This document shows positions 42,708 through 49,006 of a stretch of DNA of 64,000 nt, piece after piece (positions within the stretch are counted from its first letter, which is position 1; each line of letters starts with the position of its first letter). A program made the position numbers and the translations under genes. The DNA is from JAIBJP01 sp035601195 (GTDB lineage Bacteria; Actinomycetota; Thermoleophilia; Gaiellales; Gaiellaceae): assembly GCA_035601195.1 (NCBI GenBank), contig DATNOU010000101.1, forward strand, positions 58,121 through 122,120, read 5' to 3'. The notes beneath the pieces were generated by a model that searched no databases, was not told the DNA's origin, and was given only the letters and a program-made list of their open reading frames with translations.

Positions 42708-42729
42708 CTTGGGGGGCGGCGGGCTAGGG
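42708..42729 (+). repeat. G-rich island repeat, truncated copy
   Basis: Matches the 3' half of the longer repeats at 43405, 43905, 44521 and 45457 (CTTG, G-run, CGGCGGGCTAGGG). Its CTA is the reverse complement of the stop codon of the GerMN gene on the minus strand. Confidence 0.55.
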
Positions 42730-43356
42730 AAGCGCCTTGAAGTGATCGCACTCGACCGTTTCTGTTCCTGGGCAGCCCGCGCCAACGTCTAAGCCGACCA
42801 ACTGGTCGTAGCCCCACGGGCCAGCGTAGACGCGGCCGTCCCTCAGCCCGAGGCCCCAGGGCCGCCCCCCGTCTCGGAGCCAGATCCGCTCGATGCCGGA
42901 GACGCCGATGACCGTGCGTGTCATCTGGGTGATGATCCGTGCCTTCTGCATCACGTTGGCGTTCTGCGGTAGCCCTGCGAGGTTCAGCGTTTCATCCGCT
43001 CCGTCGCCCTTGTAAGTCATCGAGAGGAGGCGTGTCCCTTTCGGAATGGCGCTCGTGATTCCCTTTCTCTCTTCCTCGCGGGTCGGCCCCGCCAACAACG
43101 CTGTGAGCGCCTCGCGGGCATACGGCGACTTCCTCTTGATCGTGCGTCGTACTCCGATGGGCGCTGACCCGTCGTTCGTCAGGAAGTAGATCGTTGTCGT
43201 GATCGTGGGCCTCGTCTCTGTCACGAAGCCCGCCGAGGTGCTGATCCGGGTCTCTCCAGCCCCGGAGTGGCCCCCCGACTGACTTCCGCAGGCAGCAGCA
43301 GCCGCTATCACGACGCAGAGAAGCGGCGGAGTGAACAGTTGACTCGTCCGATTCAA
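42724..43356 (-). CDS. GerMN-domain lipoprotein
   Basis: 210 residues with a signal peptide ending in AAAAACG (lipobox) and a GerMN domain: TTIYFLTNDGSAPIGVRR, EALTALLAGPTREEERKG, TSAIPKGTRLLSM and a C-terminal QMTRTVIGVSGIERI. GerMN domains occur in sporulation (GerM) and LpqB-like cell-envelope lipoproteins; the role here is unknown. TTG at 43356 is taken as start. Its stop codon lies inside a G-rich island repeat. Confidence 0.78.
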   Translation of the reverse strand: MNRTSQLFTPPLLCVVIAAAAACGSQSGGHSGAGETRISTSAGFVTETRPTITTTIYFLTNDGSAPIGVRRTIKRKSPYAREALTALLAGPTREEERKGITSAIPKGTRLLSMTYKGDGADETLNLAGLPQNANVMQKARIITQMTRTVIGVSGIERIWLRDGGRPWGLGLRDGRVYAGPWGYDQLVGLDVGAGCPGTETVECDHFKALP

Positions 43357-43404
43357 AGCTCTTGCTTCATACGCCTACCGAGACCCTTCAGTTCCAGGGC
43401 AGGG

Positions 43405-43447
43405 CCGGAGCGGAAGGGCTTGCCGGAGGGCGGCGGCGGGCTAGGGT
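43405..43447 (+). repeat. G-rich island repeat, copy 2
   Basis: CCGGAGC-GGAAGGGCTTGCC followed by GGAGGGCGGCGGCGGGCT and AGGGT. It ends in TAGGGT, which lies six bases before the ATG at 43454 and can act as a -10 element. Confidence 0.8.
43442..43447 (+). promoter_or_regulatory. -10 hexamer TAGGGT within the repeat
   Basis: TAGGGT, then six bases, then the ATG at 43454. The repeat thus brings a leaderless promoter to the following gene. Confidence 0.45.
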
Positions 43448-43453
43448 AGTCGG

Positions 43454-43885
43454 ATGGCCCGCTGGCGATGGGAAGGCGCTTTTTCGATCGATGTTCCCGA
43501 TGGCTGGGACGTAAATGACTTCTCGGATGGAGTTGAAGTGGTGCCGCCTGACCCGAGCGGTGCGGCTCACTTTTCCACCTACAAGCGCGTACCACCGCGT
43601 CCGGTCGAGCCTGGGGAGGCGTCGGGATGGCTTTGCGGGTTCGCCGATCAGCAGCTAGGTGTACCCGTTGACGACCCTCCTGAGATTGCCGCTCCGCTTG
43701 GACGAGAGGCACGGCTGGCGTGTGTCCAGCAGACGAACGAGGGGCCGCGTCCTTGGGAGATCGCTGTCCAGGTCTGGCCAGAGCGAGCCGTCTTCTTCAC
43801 CTACAACCACGACGGCTCGCGTCCTGACCATCGAGATGCAGCGCTAACTATGTTCGCCAGTGTGGAACCTGACCGCGGGCGCTAA
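43454..43885 (+). CDS. Hypothetical protein, 143 aa
   Basis: Not recognised with confidence. A soluble, acidic protein starting WRWEGAFSIDVPDGWDVNDF, with ALHF-like strands (AAHFSTYKRV) and EIAVQVWPERAVFFTYNH, and no Cys clusters or membrane segment. The pattern (FSIDVPDGW near the N-terminus, a two-layer strand-rich body) is that of small PsbP/MOG1-like or DUF-type proteins common in actinobacteria. It occupies one interval between two G-rich repeats, and its promoter appears to lie in the upstream repeat. Confidence 0.7.
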   Translation: MARWRWEGAFSIDVPDGWDVNDFSDGVEVVPPDPSGAAHFSTYKRVPPRPVEPGEASGWLCGFADQQLGVPVDDPPEIAAPLGREARLACVQQTNEGPRPWEIAVQVWPERAVFFTYNHDGSRPDHRDAALTMFASVEPDRGR

Positions 43886-43904
43886 CCCCCACTTCACGGG
43901 CGAC

Positions 43905-43945
43905 GGAGCGGGAAGCCTTGCGGGAGGGCGGCGGCGGGCTAGGGT
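43905..43945 (+). repeat. G-rich island repeat, copy 3
   Basis: GGAGCGGGAAGCCTTGCGG, then the G-rich half with four G3 runs separated by A, CGGCGGC and CTA, a canonical G-quadruplex pattern. The CTA supplies the stop codon of the minus-strand nucleotidyltransferase gene. Confidence 0.82.
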
Positions 43946-44475
43946 GGGCGCTTGTACTCGAACGTGGGCGGACTCGGCAGACCGAAATGCTCGACGAGCA
44001 AACGAACGTCGTGTTCATCCCGCTCGCTCCATTCGAAGCCCATCCGGAAGCGGAACTGGAGTTGCGGGCTTAAGCAGCGCACCTGCCGCCCGCCGATGAC
44101 GCCGATCGCGTCTAGATCATCTGCCGGGTAGCGGCCCCAGGCCTTTGCGCTCTCGGAAAGCTGCTGCCAACCATCGCCCCCCCGATCAAAGAAGAGCGGA
44201 TGGAAGTCAACCTGCCGTCCCTGCTCGTCTCGCAGTACAAGGCGTGCCGGAAGCCCCGGCTCAATCGTCCCGTCGCATCGGAAGCCGTGTTCCTCCAAAG
44301 CCCCTCGCGCCCCGTCGAGTTCGTCGCGGTCAAGAGCCAAATCGAGGTCTGTGTGGCGTCGCGTCTGCTCGCCAATAAGTGCATCTACGCCCCATCCCCC
44401 GTCCACATGGACGTGGATGCCTGCCGCATCGAGCCAGTCCAGCAACTCGGTTACATCCTTTGCGGTCATCGCCAA
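43939..44475 (-). CDS. Nucleotidyltransferase of the lincosamide/aminoglycoside type
   Basis: 178 residues (TTG 44475; ATG 44469 is an alternative). HVDGGWGVDALIGEQTRRH and TDLDLALDRDELD form the Pol-beta-type nucleotidyltransferase core with the paired Asp residues (DLDLALD) that bind Mg-ATP; ARLVLRDEQGRQVDFHPLFF supplies the third acidic strand. Similar proteins (LnuA/LinB, ANT(2'')) adenylylate antibiotics, but many chromosomal relatives have unknown substrates. It reads against its neighbours and ends inside a G-rich repeat. Confidence 0.82.
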   Translation of the reverse strand: MAMTAKDVTELLDWLDAAGIHVHVDGGWGVDALIGEQTRRHTDLDLALDRDELDGARGALEEHGFRCDGTIEPGLPARLVLRDEQGRQVDFHPLFFDRGGDGWQQLSESAKAWGRYPADDLDAIGVIGGRQVRCLSPQLQFRFRMGFEWSERDEHDVRLLVEHFGLPSPPTFEYKRPP

Positions 44476-44520
44476 TCCGAACGCATTAAATGCTGTCTGC
44501 GGCGTCCAAGCGAAGTCGCC

Positions 44521-44562
44521 GGAGCGGGAACGCTTGCGGAAGGGCGGCGGCGGGCTATGTGG
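44521..44562 (+). repeat. G-rich island repeat, copy 4
   Basis: GGAGCGGGAACGCTTGCGG, then AAGGGCGGCGGCGGGCTATG and TGGGG. It diverges from the other copies at the 3' end (CTATGTGG instead of CTAGGGT); a separate TACCCT -10 follows. Confidence 0.8.
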
Positions 44563-44572
44563 GGTTGGGCGC

Positions 44573-44578
44573 TACCCT
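44573..44578 (+). promoter_or_regulatory. -10 hexamer TACCCT
   Basis: TACCCT lies six bases before the GTG at 44585, the same geometry as at 43442 and 45410. Confidence 0.4.
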
Positions 44579-44584
44579 TTTTCC

Positions 44585-44791
44585 GTGGGCGAGATCGTGA
44601 CCGAGGCTCGAATCACCTGCCCCGAGTGCGGCAATTCTCGGGTCGAGACGATGCCTTTCGATGCCTGCCAGCACTTCTACCACTGCGAGGCGTGCCAGAC
44701 CTTGCTGACGCCGCGAACCGGTGATTGCTGCGTCTTCTGCTCGTACTCGGATTCGGTCTGTCCGCCACGGTGGCAGGAGGCTAAGCTCTGA
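44585..44791 (+). CDS. GDCC-type zinc-ribbon mini-protein
   Basis: 68 residues: ITCPECGNSRVETMPFDACQ, YHCEACQTLLTPRTGDCCVF and CSYSDSVCPPRWQ. The ITCPxCG...CEAC...GDCCVFCSY pattern is a known small zinc-binding family often seen beside mercury-resistance or mobile genes; function unknown. GTG start with a leaderless promoter. Two bases separate its stop from the next small gene. Confidence 0.8.
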   Translation: MGEIVTEARITCPECGNSRVETMPFDACQHFYHCEACQTLLTPRTGDCCVFCSYSDSVCPPRWQEAKL

Positions 44792-44793
44792 CA

Positions 44794-45021
44794 GTGGCCG
44801 AGCGCTCGCTGCTCCAGCGCATCCATAACCCTGCGAATTACGAGTGCGGCTGCGATCCCGATTGCTGGTGCCGCCGAACAACGATTGGTCGGGCGGTCAA
44901 GTGGTGGTTCCCCGCTCGGTTCTTCCGCATCCGCCACAAGAACAGCTTCTTCGACGGCATGTCGTGGGATGAGATCAGCGAATGGAAGCGCGACCAGGAG
45001 CAGAAGGGGCTGTATCCCTAG
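44794..45021 (+). CDS. Cys-rich (CxC) mini-protein A
   Basis: 75 residues: LLQRIHNPANYECGCDPDCW, then CRRTTIGRAVKWWFPARFF and a helical acidic tail (SWDEISEWKRDQEQ). The GCDPDCWC cluster may bind a metal. A second, minus-strand gene at 45224 encodes a clear relative (ERLYNP...GCPPECICQRSALGRA...PGRF). GTG start two bases after the zinc-ribbon gene. No function known. Confidence 0.65.
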   Translation: MAERSLLQRIHNPANYECGCDPDCWCRRTTIGRAVKWWFPARFFRIRHKNSFFDGMSWDEISEWKRDQEQKGLYP

Positions 45022-45023
45022 CC

Positions 45024-45227
45024 TTGAGGTGCGGCACACCTCTATCCCGGTTTCGCCGCCTTCTTCTGCGCCTGAAGCCGTGGCGGGAGCGGCCTTGCGG
45101 CGATTTCTTTCTCGACGAACCGCCGCCGCCCGACAGCTTCGTTCGAGAGCCTCGGAGACCAAGGCCCCACGCGCCCGGCGGGAGTATCGCGCTCGACTTG
45201 CCGCCGGAGACCTGGCCGCGGCGTTAG
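45024..45227 (+). CDS. Small Pro/Arg-rich protein, tentative
   Basis: 67-residue frame from TTG, two bases after the preceding stop: RFRRLLLRLKPWRERPCGDF, then DEPPPPDSFVREPRRPRP and GGSIALDLPPE. The DEPPPP-VREPRRP-ALDLPPE pattern looks like a recurrent actinobacterial small protein, but this is a memory-level match. Its TAG shares three bases with the TAA of the opposing minus-strand gene. Confidence 0.35.
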   Translation: MRCGTPLSRFRRLLLRLKPWRERPCGDFFLDEPPPPDSFVREPRRPRPHAPGGSIALDLPPETWPRR

Positions 45228-45403
45228 CTGCTGTGAGCCGTCCTGTCGAGACGAGCCTTCCGCTCGGGCGGAACAGGCATGTGAAACCGGCCGGGGATGT
45301 ACCCGCGGAACGCGCGACCTAGAGCGCTTCGCTGGCAAATGCACTCAGGCGGGCAGCCGCGCTTCAGTCCCAGCGGGTTGTAAAGCCGTTCGATCAGGGC
45401 CAT
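45224..45403 (-). CDS. Cys-rich (CxC) mini-protein B
   Basis: 59-residue gene on the minus strand: MALIERLYNPLGLKRGCPPE then CICQRSALGRAFRGYIPGRF and a basic tail. It aligns with mini-protein A (LLQRIHNP/GCDPDCWCRRTTIGRA/PARF), keeping all three cysteines of the GCxPxCxC cluster and the GRA and RF positions. TACACT six bases before the ATG supplies a leaderless promoter. The similarity to A, rather than length, is the evidence that it is real. Confidence 0.65.
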   Translation of the reverse strand: MALIERLYNPLGLKRGCPPECICQRSALGRAFRGYIPGRFHMPVPPERKARLDRTAHSS

Positions 45404-45409
45404 ACCGCG

Positions 45410-45415
45410 AGTGTA
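45410..45415 (-). promoter_or_regulatory. -10 hexamer TACACT of mini-protein B
   Basis: TACACT on the minus strand, six bases before the ATG at 45403; same spacing as neighbouring island genes. Confidence 0.4.
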
Positions 45416-45456
45416 CGTCGCACGAGGTGGCCGTTCCTCCCAGGGGCCTGCGGAGT

Positions 45457-45497
45457 GGAGCCGGAACGCTTGCGGGAGGGCGGCGGCGGGCTAGGGT
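45457..45497 (+). repeat. G-rich island repeat, copy 5
   Basis: GGAGCCGGAACGCTTGCGGG, then the same G-rich half as copy 3 including the full four-run G-quadruplex pattern, ending CTAGGGT. No gene begins at the usual distance; the excisionase-like gene starts 160 bases later. Confidence 0.82.
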
Positions 45498-45656
45498 AAG
45501 CGGGTTGTAGCCCTCTGGACTCTCGCGGCGCTGGTCAAGAGCACGTCCCGCTCAGGAAATGCGCGACTCGGCTGACTTGGGATCGCCCCGGGCGATGGGG
45601 CTACACAGATGACGGAGTTGGAGGTGGCTGGAGACGACCGAGCCGATACTTAGGAC

Positions 45657-45881
45657 ATGACGCCCGCCACGACGACCCCGACCGCCACGAGAAGCAGCAG
45701 CTTCCTGACGCTCCGCGAGGCCGCGGACGTGCTCGATGTCAGCGTCTCGACCGCGCGCCGACTCGTCGCCTCCGGCTCGCTGCCGAGTAGCAGGTACGGA
45801 CGCCTCTCGGTCATTCGCGTCGATCGCCGCGACCTGATCGAGTTCCTCGAAGCCTCCCGGAGGTGGAACGGTCATGCCTAA
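45657..45881 (+). CDS. Excisionase-family HTH protein
   Basis: 74 residues: SFLTLREAADVLDVSVSTARRLVASGSLPSSRYGRLSVIRV spans about residues 15-55 and is the MerR/AlpA-like helix-turn-helix of the excisionase family, followed by DRRDLIEFLEASRR. Such proteins direct excision of integrative elements or regulate their genes, in keeping with the nearby tRNA. GATACT six bases before the ATG is a plausible -10. Confidence 0.85.
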   Translation: MTPATTTPTATRSSSFLTLREAADVLDVSVSTARRLVASGSLPSSRYGRLSVIRVDRRDLIEFLEASRRWNGHA

Positions 45882-45961
45882 GCCCGCTCCGATCGAACTG
45901 CCTCCCATCCTGCCGCGCCCGGACATCTGTCCCACACCGGGGCCACGCCGATGAGTGAGAA

Positions 45962-46222
45962 GTGGAGCGACTGGCACCAGGAGCCGGAGCCCGTGAGACC
46001 TGGGACTTCCGGCGCTACGAGTCCGACCCGGCCATCGACGCCCTCGCCGAGCAGATGGGCGTCCATCCCGAGGACGTGACCCCCGAGACGATCCTCGGTT
46101 ACGTGGAAGAAGTCCGCGCGGCCGGGGTAGCGCCCGCCGCTCCGGCCGCGCGCTCCTTCGCCCAGGACTACGCGAAGCCGCGTCGTCGGCAAGCGAGACC
46201 CGAACTCCTTGGACGGCTATAA
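45962..46222 (+). CDS. Hypothetical island protein, possibly frameshifted
   Basis: 86-residue frame from GTG. The central part, ETWDFRRYESDPAIDALAEQ then MGVHPEDVTPETILGYVEEV, looks like a real helical protein. The ATG at 45951 in another frame gives MSEKWSDWHQEPEP, which would read naturally into ETWDFRRY if one base were added near 46000, so a frameshift is possible. A 26-codon frame (45874-45954) overlaps the upstream HTH stop. Function unknown. Confidence 0.4.
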   Translation: MERLAPGAGARETWDFRRYESDPAIDALAEQMGVHPEDVTPETILGYVEEVRAAGVAPAAPAARSFAQDYAKPRRRQARPELLGRL

Positions 46223-46381
46223 GGGCGCTGTATTCGATCGGGTGATCACCGCCCGCGCCGCTCTCCTTCGCTGAGCGTTGGTCGTCCTGGCAGCAGCGGC
46301 TCCAACGCCAGGCCATGCGCAAGGCACGCGTGACCGCCCGGAGTTCGCTAGCAGACGGATGCCGAGGCGGAAGCGATGAGA

Positions 46382-46453
46382 TGCCCCCGCCAGGAGTCGA
46401 ACCTGGGCGCCCGGTTTAGGAAACCGGCGCTCTATCCGCTGAGCTACGGGGGC
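46382..46453 (-). tRNA. tRNA-Arg (anticodon CCT)
   Basis: Complete cloverleaf on the minus strand: acceptor GCCCCCG/CGGGGGC, D arm GCTC...GAGC, anticodon arm CCGGT-TTCCTAA-ACCGG (anticodon CCT, arginine AGG), short variable loop, T arm CCAGG-TTCGACT-CCTGG, discriminator A; CCA not encoded. It marks the right side of the accessory island. Confidence 0.95.
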
Positions 46454-46473
46454 GAGGTCGAGAATCCCTTTGC

Positions 46474-46527
46474 TGGCCTCACGTCGGGTTTACATAACCG
46501 CCGCTCTATCCACTGAGCTACGGGGGC
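46474..46527 (-). pseudogene. 5' half of a tRNA-Arg-like gene
   Basis: GCCCCCGTAGCTCAG, TGGATAGAGCG repeats the acceptor strand and D arm of the adjacent tRNA-Arg(CCT) with one change (T for C), then degenerates at the anticodon arm (GGTTATGTAAACCC) and has no T arm. A remnant of tRNA duplication or repeated integration. Confidence 0.7.
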
Positions 46528-46562
46528 CTGAGCAGTCAGAGTACCGCGCAACGGCGCGGTCG

Positions 46563-46568
46563 TAGGAT
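46563..46568 (+). promoter_or_regulatory. -10 hexamer TAGGAT of cupin gene
   Basis: TAGGAT followed by six bases and the ATG at 46575; leaderless start inferred, as no ribosome binding site is visible. Confidence 0.5.
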
Positions 46569-46574
46569 TCTCCC

Positions 46575-47042
46575 ATGGAGATCTTCAACTTCTTCGGCGA
46601 GCAGGACTGGGACGACGAGAACGACCGGGAGGGGTTCCGCCACAGGGCGACAGCGATCGGCAAGCGCCTCGGGGCCGAGCTGCTCGGCGGCAGCCTCTAC
46701 GAGCTACCTCCGGGGGAGAAGACCTGGCCGTATCACTACGAGCTTGGCTGCGAGGAGTGGCTGATCGCCGTCTCCGGTCGGCCCACGCTTCGCGGGCCAG
46801 ACGGTGAACGCGAGCTGGAGCCGGGAGACGTCGCCGTGTTTCCGGAAGGCCCGGCCGGTGCACACCAGGTCTTGAACCGCTCGGAGGAGCCGTGCAGGGT
46901 GCTGATCCTTTCGTCCAAATCGCCGGTGGCGATCGTCCACTACCCGGACAGCGCGAAGGTCGGCCTCTGGACCGAGTCGGACGGGTACCAGGCGATGCTG
47001 CGGGGCGAGCCGGACCTTGACTACTGGGAAGGCGAGAGCTGA
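46575..47042 (+). CDS. Cupin-domain protein
   Basis: 155-residue single cupin: LYELPPGEKTWPYHYELGCE then EWLIAVSGRPTLRGPDG (motif 1 with His and Glu) and LEPGDVAVFPEGPAGAHQVLNRSEEPCRVLI (motif 2, in part). Metal binding is likely; substrate unknown. It is the first gene past the tRNA and starts a plus-strand set with the lipoprotein and Nramp-type transporter. Confidence 0.85.
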   Translation: MEIFNFFGEQDWDDENDREGFRHRATAIGKRLGAELLGGSLYELPPGEKTWPYHYELGCEEWLIAVSGRPTLRGPDGERELEPGDVAVFPEGPAGAHQVLNRSEEPCRVLILSSKSPVAIVHYPDSAKVGLWTESDGYQAMLRGEPDLDYWEGES

Positions 47043-47049
47043 CGCTCGA

Positions 47050-47439
47050 GTGAGGCGAGCCACGCTGCTCGCTGTTTTGGTCGCATCGCTCGCAGCCTGC
47101 AACGGCGGCACGGTCGACCGGCACGCGCTCAAGCAGGACTCCGAGGCCATCGATTCGCTCGCCTGCGAAGGCGCGCTGCTCGCAAACGACGCCGGAAAGG
47201 GCGCGACGACCCACAACTTCGTCGAAGTGCATGCCGGCGAGCTGGCGCAGAGGGCTTCGAACTTCGCCGACGCGCTCTCCGAGCGTCCGACTCTGCCGGC
47301 GATCGAGCGCGACGTGCGGGCGGAAGGGAGGAAAGCCGGAGTGATCGCCGGCCTCCTCGACCAGCTCCATGAAGACCCGGACAGGCCGGTCGCCGAGAGC
47401 CTGCGCGACCGGCTCGAGAAGCAGGGCGGCTGCTCGTGA
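47050..47439 (+). CDS. Small lipoprotein, unknown
   Basis: 129 residues from GTG: signal peptide with lipobox ASLAAC, then a mostly helical body (DRHALKQDSEAIDSLACEGA, FVEVHAGELAQRASNFADAL). No known domain. It overlaps the Nramp-type gene start by four bases, so an accessory role for the transporter is possible. Confidence 0.65.
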   Translation: MRRATLLAVLVASLAACNGGTVDRHALKQDSEAIDSLACEGALLANDAGKGATTHNFVEVHAGELAQRASNFADALSERPTLPAIERDVRAEGRKAGVIAGLLDQLHEDPDRPVAESLRDRLEKQGGCS

Positions 47440-48659
47440 AGATCTTCAAGATCGCGCTGGGGATCCTCGCCGCCATCGGCGGCTTCGTGGACATCGGCGA
47501 TCTCGTCTTCAATGTCGCGGCGGGAGCGATGTTCGGCTACCAGCTTCTGTGGGTCGTCGTCGTCGGAGTCGTGGGGATCATCGTCTACTCAGAGATGTGC
47601 GGACGGGTGGCGGCGATCTCGAACAAGGCGGTGTTCGACGCAGTCCGTGAGCGCGACGGCTTCCGTGCGGGCCTCGTCACGCTCGTGGCAGCTCAGGTGG
47701 TGAACCTGATGACGCTTGCGGCTGAGGTCGGCGGAGTCGCGATCTGTCTGCGTCTCCTCTCGGGACTGCCGTACCGGTGGCTGATCCTGGCGGCGATCGT
47801 CGGGCTCGGGATCGTCGTCTGGGTCATGTCCTTCGAGTGGATCGAGCGGATCTTCGGATACGGCGGCCTCTGCCTCCTCGTCTTCGCGGTCGCCGCGGTC
47901 AAGCTGCACCCAGACTGGGGGGCGGTGGCTCATGGGTACGTGCCGCACCTGAACACCGAGAACACCCCGCTCTACCTCTTCTTCGCCGTCGGCCTGCTCG
48001 GGGCTGCCATGACTCCCTACGAGGTCTACTTCTACTCTTCGGGAGGCGTCGAGGAGGGCTGGAAGGCCAAGGATCTCGGCCTCAACCGGGCTAACGCGAT
48101 TATCGGCTACAGCCTGGGCGGCTTCTTTTCCTTCGCTCTCATGATCACTGGCGGAGCGCTCTTCCTCGAGCAGGGCATTCAGCCCGACTTCCTCGGTTCG
48201 ATCGCGCTCGGGGCGGAAGTCCCCATCGGGGAAGTCGGCCTCCTCCTGGCGCTCACCGGCATTCTGTTCGCGGTCGGAGGAGCCTCGATCGACACCCTCT
48301 TCGCGGGCGCCTACAACCTCGCGCAGTTCTTCGGCTGGGAGTGGGGCCGCTACCGCCACGCGTCAGGCGCGCCTCGGTTCACGCTGACCTGGATGGTGCT
48401 CCTCGGGCTCGCACTCGCGATCGTCATGACCGGCGTCGACCCCGTCCAGCTCACGGAGTATGCGGTCATCTTCTCGGTCGTGGCGCTGCCGCTCACATAC
48501 CTTCCGATCTTGCTCGTCGCAAACGACCGGGCCTACATGGGGAAGTACGTGAACGGCCGGGTCTCGAACGTCCTCGGCGTCGCGTATCTGGTCGTCATCC
48601 TCGCGGTCTCGCTGACCGCGATTCCTTTGATGATCATCACGAACGTGGGCCAGGGATGA
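47436..48659 (+). CDS. Nramp-family transporter with altered metal-site motifs
   Basis: 407 residues, about 11 membrane helices. TM1 reads GGFVDIGDLVFNVAAGAMFG where Nramp proteins have DPGN (here D19-I-G-D22), and TM6 reads AAMTPYEVYFYSSG where they have (A/M)PHNxYLHS. The canonical Asn and Met/His metal-site residues are therefore missing. Similar departures mark Nramp-related magnesium transporters and other non-manganese members, so the substrate is uncertain. It is translationally coupled to the upstream lipoprotein and to two PRC-barrel-like proteins. Confidence 0.82.
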   Translation: MKIFKIALGILAAIGGFVDIGDLVFNVAAGAMFGYQLLWVVVVGVVGIIVYSEMCGRVAAISNKAVFDAVRERDGFRAGLVTLVAAQVVNLMTLAAEVGGVAICLRLLSGLPYRWLILAAIVGLGIVVWVMSFEWIERIFGYGGLCLLVFAVAAVKLHPDWGAVAHGYVPHLNTENTPLYLFFAVGLLGAAMTPYEVYFYSSGGVEEGWKAKDLGLNRANAIIGYSLGGFFSFALMITGGALFLEQGIQPDFLGSIALGAEVPIGEVGLLLALTGILFAVGGASIDTLFAGAYNLAQFFGWEWGRYRHASGAPRFTLTWMVLLGLALAIVMTGVDPVQLTEYAVIFSVVALPLTYLPILLVANDRAYMGKYVNGRVSNVLGVAYLVVILAVSLTAIPLMIITNVGQG

Positions 48660-49006
48660 GCGAAGAGGTCGATATCGGCCTCGCCGTGCTCGACCACCAG
48701 CTGCTCGATCGCGAGGGGCGGCGCTGTGGCAACGTCGACGACCTGGAGATCGAGGGCGGTCCCGGCGAGACTCCGCGCGTGGTCGCCATCCTCAGCGGTC
48801 CAGACGTCTGGCGCTCCCGCTCCCGCTGGCTGGGGGCACTTGCCGCCAGGATCGGCGGTGGCGGCCGCATTCGCATCCCCTGGGAAGAAGTGGCCGAGGT
48901 GAAATCGCACGTCCGCCTGAAGAAAGCCGCCGCCGAGTACGGGCTCGGCCGCGGGGACGACCGGGTCCGGCCCTGGGTCGCATGGCTGCCGGGAGCCGAT
49001 CGATGA
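48656..49006 (+). CDS. PRC-barrel-like protein 1
   Basis: 116 residues: VDIGLAVLDHQLLDREGRRC then GNVDDLEIEGG and a RIRIPWEEVAEVKSHVRL strand pattern resemble a PRC-barrel (a small beta-barrel found in ribosome maturation and photosynthetic proteins). Four-base overlaps on both sides tie it to the transporter and to a second PRC-like protein; possibly a cytoplasmic regulatory subunit. Confidence 0.65.
   Translation: MSEEVDIGLAVLDHQLLDREGRRCGNVDDLEIEGGPGETPRVVAILSGPDVWRSRSRWLGALAARIGGGGRIRIPWEEVAEVKSHVRLKKAAAEYGLGRGDDRVRPWVAWLPGADR

Larger units (their letters stand above)
41609..46527. mobile_element. Decayed tRNA-Arg-associated genomic island
   Basis: The segment lies between tRNA-Arg(CCT) fragments (41609, 41684) and an intact tRNA-Arg(CCT) plus a 5' tRNA half (46382-46527). 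It holds short unrelated genes in both orientations, a frameshifted AbiGi-like gene, an excisionase-like HTH gene and repeated G-rich elements. No integrase is present in the window, so it is probably an immobile remnant; exact ends are uncertain. Confidence 0.45.

Noticed and set aside
43952..44100. Plus-strand gene starting at TTG 43952 after a TAGGGT hexamer
   Set aside because: It has the right -10 spacing but the frame is a Ser/Arg-rich antisense shadow of the nucleotidyltransferase gene and stops soon.
42708..45497. Integron cassette array with attC sites
   Set aside because: The repeats lack RYYYAAC/GTTRRRY core sites and do not fold as a long imperfect hairpin; genes are in mixed orientation and no integrase is seen. 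The cassette idea is kept only in a general form.
42708..45497. CRISPR array
   Set aside because: Spacing between repeats is 450-930 bp with coding sequence between, far too long for spacers, and no cas genes are present.
45552..46322. 256-codon minus-strand reading frame
   Set aside because: It covers the excisionase-like gene and its neighbour on the other strand, has Arg/Gly/Ser-rich shadow composition and no domain.
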